Positions 1 to 5,025 of a stretch of DNA of 5,025 nt are shown piece by piece (the stretch's first letter is position 1; each line of letters starts with the position of its first letter). Source of the DNA: Gammaproteobacteria bacterium (lineage in GTDB: Bacteria > Pseudomonadota > Gammaproteobacteria > Pseudomonadales > Pseudohongiellaceae). Under the pieces are notes generated by a model. It saw only the letters and a program-made list of their open reading frames with translations. It made no database searches and had not been told where the DNA came from. The stretch covers positions 1 to 5,025 of the forward strand of contig DMJN01000098.1 in assembly GCA_003451715.1 (NCBI GenBank). The letters are read 5' to 3'. The position numbers were made by a program, and so were the translations under genes.

Positions 1-978
1 ACTCCGGTGTTCGAGTGCCTGCGCGAAAACTTTCCCAAGGCCAGGATCACCGCCCTGGTGAGGCCCTATGCCAGGGGAATTCTCGAGGATGCACCGTGGT
101 TTGACCATCTTGTGGATTGCAACGATAAGAATTGGCAGGGATTGAAAAACATTCGCCACGAGCTTGCACCCATGCAACCCAAGTTTGGCCTGTTGCTGCC
201 CAATACAAGCCATTCTTTTCTAACTTTCAAATTTGCGGGAGTGCCACGCATCTACGGCTACAGAAGAAACCTGCGTAAATATTTTCTTAGTGGTGGACCT
301 GACCCGGTTATGGAGGATGGCGCGGTGAAGCCTTCGCCGATGCAGGACTACTACCTGGAATTATGCCGCTACCTCGATTTAGAACTGCCAGAGTACCCCC
401 AAGCAAAATTGTATATCTCCGATGCGCTTTCAGCGAAAGGTGCAGCACGGCTGAAATCCTATGGGATTGAGCCACAAGATCGCATCATCGGATTGAATCC
501 TGGTGCCAGCTTTGGTTCTTCGAAATGCTGGCCAGCGGAACATTTTGCTCAACTTGCGGAACTACTGCAGAACAAATTGCACTGCAAATTGTTATTGCTA
601 GTAGGTCCCGGAGAAGAAGCCATAGCTGCAAGCATTGTGCAGGCAAGCAGCGCAACAATCATCAATACCGCCGCAGACAATATCGACCTGGCTGAGCTGA
701 AGCCGCTCGTTAAACGCTGTGACCTGCTGGTAACAAACGATACGGGTCCTCGGCATTATGCGGTAGCATTCAATATTCCCCATATCGTGCTTATGGGACC
801 GACCAATGCTATCTATACGGCGACCAACCTGGAGTTATCGACGGTGTTACAGAAAGACCTGCCCTGTGTACCCTGCCACAAGAAGACCTGCCCGCTGGGA
901 CATCATGCCTGCATGACAGAAATTTCCCCGCCCATGGTTATGGAGGCCGCCTGCACAGCACTGGGTAGCACTACATGA
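1..978 (+). CDS. Glycosyltransferase family 9, LPS heptosyltransferase II (WaaF)-like, 5' end cut by window
   Basis: Likely transfers a heptose from an ADP-heptose donor to the growing LPS inner core at the cytoplasmic face of the inner membrane. The frame is open from base 1 (T-P-V-F-E-C-L-R), which fits the start of the first GT9 helix. The GTG at 7 is therefore internal, and roughly 20-25 residues, including the usual G-D catalytic loop, lie upstream. Counting that GTG as residue 1, I see LLLPNTSHS (62-70), a donor-side GLNPGASFGSSKCWP (162-176), TNDTGPRH (243-250, the GT9 'NDSGPMH' site) and VLMGPT (261-266). A Cys cluster follows (C287, C290, C295, C302, within CxxC...CPLGHHACM), which I recall from a WaaF-like subgroup but not from E. 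coli WaaF. Completed at the N-terminus, the length would match the family's roughly 345 residues. The gene overlaps the next one by four bases. Family assignment is firm; heptose as the substrate is inferred. Confidence 0.9.
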   Translation, partial: TPVFECLRENFPKARITALVRPYARGILEDAPWFDHLVDCNDKNWQGLKNIRHELAPMQPKFGLLLPNTSHSFLTFKFAGVPRIYGYRRNLRKYFLSGGPDPVMEDGAVKPSPMQDYYLELCRYLDLELPEYPQAKLYISDALSAKGAARLKSYGIEPQDRIIGLNPGASFGSSKCWPAEHFAQLAELLQNKLHCKLLLLVGPGEEAIAASIVQASSATIINTAADNIDLAELKPLVKRCDLLVTNDTGPRHYAVAFNIPHIVLMGPTNAIYTATNLELSTVLQKDLPCVPCHKKTCPLGHHACMTEISPPMVMEAACTALGSTT

Positions 979-2465
979 GAGCCTCTTATTACCAGGAACA
1001 GTGGCAGGCGCTGCAGCAAGCGCCAACGGATGAAGCCATCGAATCGCTAGCTCAGCGTGTCGCTTGCAGTTTTGTGGATCGCTATTACTACAGCGATGAA
1101 TACAATCGGGACTACATCCAGCTGTTGTGCGAGATGGCTACCCACTTCTCAGATCCGGCACAGAATCAGCTTGCTGCCAGTGCCCTGTTCGGGATTGTCA
1201 TCGAGCGTCTGTGTGATGATTTCGAAGAACTGCAGACTGAGACCTATAACCGGCTTATCTGCCAGGTGGTGAATTTTCTGTGCGAGCACGAGGGCGGCCG
1301 GCAATTGGAATCTGAACTGAATGGATTTCATTTACGCACCGAAGAACAGCTGTATGAGCGCATCGAAACAATTCGCCTCAGCCCCGACCGGCGCCTGCCG
1401 GGCATGGTCAGGCCGAAGAAAATCCTGGTGCTTTCCCGGATTACCATTGGCGCCGATGTGGCGATAACCAGTGTAATCTGTCAGCGCATGGCAAATTACT
1501 ATCCCGATGCCAGCATCATCGTGTTCGGTGACGCCAAGCTTAAACAGGTCTTCGGTGATGAGTCCGGCATACTCGTGCACGAGTTGAGTTATTCCCGGCG
1601 AGGAGGCTTGCTGGAACGGTTTCTTGTGTGGCTGGACCTGCTAAAACAAGTCCGCGCAGAGATAGACAGCCTTTCACCGGCCGAATTTCTGTTGCTGGAT
1701 CCTGACTCTCGACTCACTCAGCTGGGTGTGCTGCCGCTGGTACCGCTGCAGAACTATCGATTCTTTAATTCCCGCGGCAAGAAAGGCTACTCAGCCAAGG
1801 CATCGGTCTCGGAACTCACCAATGGGTGGCTGGACAATATACTCGGCAATCATGAATTCTGTTACCCCTCGGTATGGCCCGATTCCAACTGCTTACAACA
1901 GGCCCAGCAGCTCAGAAAAATCCTCGATCCCGATGCACAGACAAACCTGATCACCCTGAATTTCGGCGTGGGTGGCAACGCCCGCAAACGTGTAGATGGA
2001 GATTTCGAGTCGGATCTGGTAATGGCTTTGCTGCGTGATCCAAATACGCGCGTGATTCTCGACATGGGTTTTGGTGAAGAAGAACGCAATCGCAGCGAAC
2101 TCATTATCGAGGTGGCATCCAAAAATGGCATTGCTACACAATCTGTACGATTCGATGAACTAACTACTGTTGCACTCAACTGTCGATTGTTAGGTGTTGA
2201 ATGCACGGTGGGAGAAATTGCCGCACTCATCGCTAACAGCGATGAATTTATCGGCTACGATTCTGCTTGCCAACACATTGCGGCGGCCGAAGAAGTAAAG
2301 ACCTATACCGTATTCGCCGGCTCCAACAACGTCCGCTTTATTCGGCGCTGGCATGCCTGTGGTGAGAACACCAGCGAGATAATCTATGTCGATACCATCT
2401 CCAAAGACACCCAGGTCGACAATGCCGACATCATTGCTCGGTTGATGGATCTCAGGCAGCCTTAG
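975..2465 (+). CDS. Divergent GT9-like glycosyltransferase with extra N-terminal helical region
   Basis: A 496-residue protein whose residues 147-496 read as a GT-B, family 9-like enzyme. KKILVLSRITIGADVAITS (148-166) matches the first Rossmann strand and catalytic loop, with D161 in the place of the heptosyltransferase base but one extra residue in the loop. LITLNFGVGGNARKRV (325-340) sits at the donor-side motif. IANSDEFIGYDSACQHIAA (419-437) sits at the 'NDSGPMH' site and keeps D429, S430 and H434. Residues 1-145 look helical and acidic, are not part of a standard GT9, and may be an acceptor or partner-binding domain. No signal peptide or membrane helix is evident. The ATG lies in the upstream gene's stop (ATGA) and has no good Shine-Dalgarno, suggesting translational coupling. 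Function in LPS or another surface glycan is inferred from fold and neighbour. The donor is unknown and catalytic activity is unproven. Confidence 0.75.
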   Translation: MRASYYQEQWQALQQAPTDEAIESLAQRVACSFVDRYYYSDEYNRDYIQLLCEMATHFSDPAQNQLAASALFGIVIERLCDDFEELQTETYNRLICQVVNFLCEHEGGRQLESELNGFHLRTEEQLYERIETIRLSPDRRLPGMVRPKKILVLSRITIGADVAITSVICQRMANYYPDASIIVFGDAKLKQVFGDESGILVHELSYSRRGGLLERFLVWLDLLKQVRAEIDSLSPAEFLLLDPDSRLTQLGVLPLVPLQNYRFFNSRGKKGYSAKASVSELTNGWLDNILGNHEFCYPSVWPDSNCLQQAQQLRKILDPDAQTNLITLNFGVGGNARKRVDGDFESDLVMALLRDPNTRVILDMGFGEEERNRSELIIEVASKNGIATQSVRFDELTTVALNCRLLGVECTVGEIAALIANSDEFIGYDSACQHIAAAEEVKTYTVFAGSNNVRFIRRWHACGENTSEIIYVDTISKDTQVDNADIIARLMDLRQP

Positions 2466-2481
2466 CCAGCTAGAAAATGGA

Positions 2482-2552
2482 ATAAATGGGATCAGAGTAA
2501 AAACTATTACCCCTCGGCAGCGCATAAATGGGGTCAGAGTAAAAACTATTAC
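2482..2552. repeat. Two direct copies of a 29-nt intergenic repeat
   Basis: The copies are at 2482-2510 and 2524-2552. They begin ATAAATGGG, contain TCAGAGTAAAAAC and end ACTATTAC, and differ at one base (GGGATC against GGGGTC). The period is 42 nt, with a 13-nt GC-richer spacer holding CTCGGCAG. The core resembles terminal sequences that I recall flanking REP-associated transposase (RAYT) genes in Gammaproteobacteria. No transposase is present here, so this would be a non-autonomous remnant. The repeat is seen directly; the family link is from memory. Confidence 0.85.
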
Positions 2553-2566
2553 GCTATTCTGCCGAG
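2513..2566. repeat. 8-bp inverted repeat overlapping the larger palindrome
   Basis: CTCGGCAG (2513-2520) and CTGCCGAG (2559-2566) are perfect complements. The first lies between the two direct repeat copies and the second lies in the loop of the large palindrome. Pairing them would place the second direct copy in a loop, so the two folds compete. An 8-bp match over this distance could arise by chance, but it is GC-rich and sits symmetrically between repeat units. Confidence 0.6.
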
Positions 2567-2610
2567 TTCATATCAGGAGAAATAGTTTTTACTCTGACCC
2601 CGTTAGTGCG
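2521..2610. repeat. 90-nt palindromic (REP/MITE-like) element in convergent gap
   Basis: The arms at 2521-2550 and 2581-2610 are inverted copies, 30 nt each with 27 matches. The inner 21 bp (2530-2550 with 2581-2601) are perfect. The spacer is 30 nt (2551-2580). The left arm is the second direct copy of the 29-nt unit. The element ends four bases from the dehydrogenase stop codon and lies between two convergent genes. A transcript from either strand could fold into a long stem, so it may protect 3' ends or help end transcription. There is no T-run after either arm, so it is not a standard intrinsic terminator. Confidence 0.85.
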
Positions 2611-2614
2611 TTGG

Positions 2615-4639
2615 CTAGTGCGCCTCTTCTTCCTCAGCAGCAGCCGGCAGAGCCAGTGCTGTCAGCTTGGAGCTGGTTTGCAGCATGATGTACTGATGTC
2701 CATCGTGCACCCAGGAGCTCATGCCGTAGCTGGATCGTCCCGGCGCTTCGATCTCACCGATGATCTCACCACTGGCCTTGTCGATCGCCCAGAGCATCGG
2801 CGTACCGTCGCTGGCCTGATCCGAATAGATCAGCATGTTAGCAGTGGCCACCATCGGTACCAGGGCGCCGGTTCCGGTGTTGCCAATTTCATCCAGATCA
2901 GCACCCGCACGCTCGAAGGCGGCTGCATAACGCTGTGGCGTTTCACCGGTGGGAATTTCGAATGCCTTCTCACCAGTGTTCATGTCATAGGCGGTAATGG
3001 TGCTATAGGGTGGCTTCCACAGTGGAATGCCGGCCGGATGGCGAGGCGGTCTCGCGGTTGCACCTGGGACACCATTGGCATACTGCGCTGTGGTGACTCC
3101 GGTGGAGTTCGGGAATAACAGGTCAGCCTCTTCACCTGGAATCAGGCGCAGTGCAAAACACGCCGTATGGGAGTTGACATACATGTAGCCCGTGGTGGGA
3201 TCGGCAACCGGTGGTGAAGTAATGTTCACACCTCCAGAGCCACCGGGGCAGTTCATCGCGGCATATTTACCCTCCGGGTTATCCGCGTGAATCGGTGGAT
3301 TGAACAAACCACCCATTACGTAGTCTTCCACGGCTTCCAGCGCCTGTGCTTTCAGCTCAGGGGTGAAATCCACCAGGTCGTCTTCCGTGATTCCCTGCAT
3401 GGCATAGGGCTCAGGCCAGGTCACGTGGGGCTGAGTCGGTGACAGTACCTCACCGGGTACGATGGAAGGTGGCACGGCCCGCTCCACGATGGGCCAGATC
3501 GGCTCACCGGTGATGCGATTGAAGGAGTACAGCCAGCCCTGCTTGGTAGCCTGGATAACCGCAGGAATCTCTCGGCCTTCCACGTTCAAATCGAGCGCAA
3601 TCGGAGCGGTTGGTGTATCGAAATTCCAGATTTCATGATGCACGAACTGGAAGTGCCAGGCCCTCTCTCCGGTGCTGGCATTCAGTGCAATCAGAGCGGC
3701 ACCGTAGAGATTATCTCCGGGTCGAAAGCCACCGTAATAGTCGATGGTCGCGCTGTTGGTTGGGATAAATACCAGATCGTTTTCAGGGTCGGCAGACAGC
3801 GGGGCCCAGGATGAGACATCACCGGTCCATTCCCAGGCATCGTTCTCCCAGGTTTCGTGGCCGTACTCGCCCGGCTTGGGAATGACGTTGAATTTCCACT
3901 TGAATGTACCTGTCTTGACGTCGTAGCCAAGAATATCGCCTGGTACGTTTTCGATACGCGCCTGGTGGTAGCCCTGCTCGGCAGAGTTACCCACCACGAT
4001 GGTGTCATTGACGACGATCGGTGGTGAAGAAGAGGTGATATAACCGGTTTCCAGGGGGATGCCCTCGTAGGGATCGTATGGGTGACCCAGGTCGGCTATC
4101 AGATCCACCACACCTGATTTGGGGAAGCCATCGATTGGCACTTCTTGTCCCCAGTTTTCCAGTGGAATGCCGGTTTCCGCATCCAGTGCGGTCAGGAAGA
4201 AAGCAGGTGAAATAATCAGGATTACGCCACGACCCTCGATCTCGGTATAGGTCACACCCTTACCGTAATCGGCGCGCATGGAGTACTCACCGCGAGGCGT
4301 ATTCGGCTCACGGTAGGACCAGATAGTCTCACCGGTCTTGGGATCGATGGCGATCACGTGACGGTTGTACCCAGCCACGGTGTAGAGCATGCCATTGATA
4401 TAGGATGGAGTTGATCGGCCACTGACTGCGCCGAAGCTCGCGCCATCCCACTCCCAGGCCACATCGAGGTCACTGAAGTTATCCGCAGTAATCTCCGCCG
4501 CAGGGGTATAACGAGTATGGGCATAATCATTGCCCAGGGTAAACCATTCGATGGTGTCTTGAGCGAAAACCAAGCTCGGCAGAGCTATCAGAGTAGCCCC
4601 CAAAGTCAGTAACGCTTTTTTTAGTTTTAGAGTATTCAA
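2615..4639 (-). CDS. Periplasmic PQQ-dependent dehydrogenase (soluble, glucose-dehydrogenase-like quinoprotein)
   Basis: Oxidises an alcohol, sugar or related substrate in the periplasm using bound pyrroloquinoline quinone; the substrate cannot be read from sequence. Residues 1-26 form a Sec signal peptide (KLKK, hydrophobic core, cleavage after VFA). Seven propeller 'docking' repeats of the type A-x-D-x-x-T-G-x-x-x-W follow, near residues 97-107, 151-163, 238-248, 318-328, 372-382, 550-560 and 618-628, as in eight-bladed quinoproteins. QFVHHEIWNFDTPTAPIAL (331-349), K366 in QATKQGWLYSFN and SPTQP (400-404) line up with E. coli membrane glucose dehydrogenase, where the equivalent Lys contacts PQQ. 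The five membrane helices of that enzyme are absent, as are a CxxCH haem site and a vicinal Cys-Cys pair. The 'WD' of related enzymes reads W338-N339. The tail is acidic (AAAEEEEAH). The start is TTG; no ATG or GTG lies between it and an in-frame upstream stop. The family is certain, the electron acceptor and substrate are not. Confidence 0.93.
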   Translation of the reverse strand: MNTLKLKKALLTLGATLIALPSLVFAQDTIEWFTLGNDYAHTRYTPAAEITADNFSDLDVAWEWDGASFGAVSGRSTPSYINGMLYTVAGYNRHVIAIDPKTGETIWSYREPNTPRGEYSMRADYGKGVTYTEIEGRGVILIISPAFFLTALDAETGIPLENWGQEVPIDGFPKSGVVDLIADLGHPYDPYEGIPLETGYITSSSPPIVVNDTIVVGNSAEQGYHQARIENVPGDILGYDVKTGTFKWKFNVIPKPGEYGHETWENDAWEWTGDVSSWAPLSADPENDLVFIPTNSATIDYYGGFRPGDNLYGAALIALNASTGERAWHFQFVHHEIWNFDTPTAPIALDLNVEGREIPAVIQATKQGWLYSFNRITGEPIWPIVERAVPPSIVPGEVLSPTQPHVTWPEPYAMQGITEDDLVDFTPELKAQALEAVEDYVMGGLFNPPIHADNPEGKYAAMNCPGGSGGVNITSPPVADPTTGYMYVNSHTACFALRLIPGEEADLLFPNSTGVTTAQYANGVPGATARPPRHPAGIPLWKPPYSTITAYDMNTGEKAFEIPTGETPQRYAAAFERAGADLDEIGNTGTGALVPMVATANMLIYSDQASDGTPMLWAIDKASGEIIGEIEAPGRSSYGMSSWVHDGHQYIMLQTSSKLTALALPAAAEEEEAH

Positions 4640-4644
4640 AATAT

Positions 4645-4652
4645 CCTCTCCT
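4645..4652 (-). promoter_or_regulatory. Shine-Dalgarno that fixes a TTG start
   Basis: On the minus strand AGGAGAGG precedes the TTG at 4639-4637. The AGGAG part ends eight bases before the TTG. An in-frame TGA lies 12 codons upstream of the TTG, and no ATG or GTG falls between them. The next methionine is beyond the signal peptide. TTG is therefore the start that preserves a complete signal sequence. Confidence 0.8.
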
Positions 4653-4664
4653 AGCTCTCTAGAT

Positions 4665-4689
4665 AGGCCTCAACAGCTAGCTGAGGCCT
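4665..4689. repeat. 8-bp perfect hairpin upstream of the dehydrogenase
   Basis: AGGCCTCA (4665-4672) and TGAGGCCT (4682-4689) are perfect complements around a 9-nt loop. The hairpin lies about 25 bases upstream of the TTG start and 12 bases from its Shine-Dalgarno. It could be a 5' leader stem affecting translation or stability, or a two-fold operator. No T-run follows on the minus strand, so a terminator is unlikely. The structure is seen; its role is open. Confidence 0.6.
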
Positions 4690-4806
4690 GAAATGCGCCG
4701 GTTTTCGTCAATAGGGTGACAAGTTCCAGTTTTGGTAAATTCGAACCTTGTATCCTGCCACAAATAGGGCTCTTAGGGTGAAACTAAAATGTTTCAAATT
4801 GTAGTT
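4690..4806. other. Non-coding upstream region of the dehydrogenase, no convincing promoter
   Basis: No reading frame or RNA gene is supported here. The promoter for the minus-strand dehydrogenase should lie here or in the adjoining palindrome. The best -35-like hexamer is TTGAAA (minus strand of 4792-4797), but the hexamer 16 bases on, TAAGAG, is a poor -10. There is no sigma-54 GG/GC pair at the right spacing. An activator-dependent promoter is possible. Confidence 0.4.
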
Positions 4807-4884
4807 ATAGGGACAGATCTATTTATTGGCCAGTAAGTTACTTGATTAACGAAGAAATCAATCAATAAATTGATCTGTCCCTAT
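4807..4884. repeat. Second palindromic (REP/RAYT-flank-like) element
   Basis: The arms at 4807-4828 and 4863-4884 are inverted copies of 22 bp with one mismatch (T4820 against T4871). They begin ATAGGGACAGATC and continue into ATTTATTG, around a 34-nt spacer. Sequences of the type 'AATAGGGACAGATC' are familiar to me from the flanks of RAYT transposase genes. The outer bases resemble those of the first palindrome (AAT-x-GGG-x-CAGA), suggesting related elements. A GTAG tetranucleotide (4801-4804) sits just outside the left arm, as in some REPs, though that may be chance. Confidence 0.8.
4842..4861. repeat. Small inverted repeat inside the second palindrome
   Basis: TTGATT (4842-4847) and AATCAA (4856-4861) pair across eight bases. 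They lie wholly within the spacer and abut the right arm, so the full element can fold as a long stem topped by a smaller hairpin. Six AT-rich pairs are weak evidence on their own. Confidence 0.45.
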
Positions 4885-4888
4885 TTAA

Positions 4889-5023
4889 CTAGAAAGTACC
4901 ACTAATCCTCAGCGACAGCCGTCTTCCCGAGTTGCCACACTGATCCTCGATTTCCTCGAGAATGCCGTCGGAAATGCGGCCCACAAAGCGCTGTCGTTCG
5001 CGGCAGAATTTGGCATTGTTGAA
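4889..5023 (-). CDS. 3' end of an unrecognised minus-strand gene, cut by window edge
   Basis: 44 codons are open to the right edge and end in TAG. The visible tail contains RQRFVGRISDGILEEIEDQC followed by an Arg-rich end finishing LRISGTF. I do not recognise the family, and it does not resemble the usual RAYT C-terminus. About two thirds of third codon positions are G or C, as expected for a real gene here. The last six codons look less so, which would fit a tail altered by insertion of the adjoining palindrome. The stop lies four bases from that palindrome. The opposite strand is also open over this stretch but has no ATG, GTG or TTG. Confidence 0.4.
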   Translation of the reverse strand, partial: FNNAKFCRERQRFVGRISDGILEEIEDQCGNSGRRLSLRISGTF

Positions 5024-5025
5024 GC

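Noticed and set aside
7..9. GTG at 7 as the start of the first gene
   Set aside because: The frame is open to base 1, and the residues before and after it align with the interior of the first GT9 helix, so the true start is upstream of the window.
1862..2525. Overlapping minus-strand frames (1862-2230, 2190-2525) antisense to the second glycosyltransferase
   Set aside because: They oppose a coherent GT9-like protein, show no domain motifs, and one runs into the intergenic repeat.
2530..2601. Large palindrome as a classical Rho-independent terminator
   Set aside because: The stem is long with a 30-nt loop, and no T-run follows on either strand. A role in 3' end protection remains possible, but the terminator call is not supported.
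2606..3118. 170-codon plus-strand open frame starting beside the palindrome
   Set aside because: It lies antisense to the C-terminal third of the quinoprotein, whose motifs are clear throughout. The peptide is low in recognisable motifs and rich in Arg, Gly and His, typical of a shadow frame.
3691..4008. 105-codon minus-strand frame inside the dehydrogenase
   Set aside because: Same strand but a different frame from a well-supported gene, with a Ser/Thr/Pro/Arg-rich product and no start signals. It is a shadow.
4735..4750. tRNA T-arm-like GGTTCGAAT on the minus strand, possible tRNA or attachment-site remnant
   Set aside because: The flanking five-base stems do not pair (CAAGG against TTACC), and no acceptor stem, anticodon arm or CCA end is present. 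The TTCGAA core is a chance palindrome.
4807..4884. Insertion sequence or CRISPR repeat pair
   Set aside because: There is no transposase frame between the arms, and only one inverted pair with no regular spacers, so neither a complete IS nor a CRISPR array is present.

Overview
The window reads as a stretch of a Gram-negative, probably gammaproteobacterial, chromosome. The grounds are a WaaF-like LPS heptosyltransferase, a periplasmic PQQ-dependent dehydrogenase with a Sec signal peptide, and short palindromic intergenic repeats of the REP/RAYT-associated kind. The phylum is inferred from gene content. No rRNA or other phylogenetic marker is present.

Left part (1-2465, + strand): two genes overlap by four bases (ATGA) and look like the end of a cell-envelope polysaccharide operon that begins upstream of the window. 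The first is a GT9 glycosyltransferase close to heptosyltransferase II, with its N-terminus cut by the window edge. The second is a 496-residue divergent GT9-like protein with an extra helical N-terminal region of about 145 residues. They probably act in succession, or on related acceptors, in LPS core or another surface glycan.

Middle gap (2466-2614): the convergent space between the second glycosyltransferase and the dehydrogenase is almost filled by one repeat structure. It has two direct copies of a 29-nt unit (one mismatch, 42-nt period) and a third inverted copy, giving a 90-nt palindrome with 30-nt arms. A second, smaller pair of complementary arms overlaps it.

Right part (2615-4639, - strand): a complete 674-residue quinoprotein dehydrogenase of the soluble, glucose-dehydrogenase-like type. 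It starts at TTG behind a good Shine-Dalgarno. Its 5' side carries an 8-bp perfect hairpin (4665-4689). No PQQ synthesis gene, cytochrome c or transporter gene accompanies it in the window.

Right end (4690-5025): a non-coding stretch is followed by a second palindromic element (4807-4884, 22-bp arms). Its outer sequence resembles that of the first element, so related palindromes flank the dehydrogenase gene. The last 135 bases hold the 3' end of an unrecognised minus-strand reading frame that stops four bases from the palindrome.

No complete new defence, CRISPR, RNA or transposase system is visible. The most unusual material is the repeat architecture on both sides of the quinoprotein gene and the divergent second glycosyltransferase.
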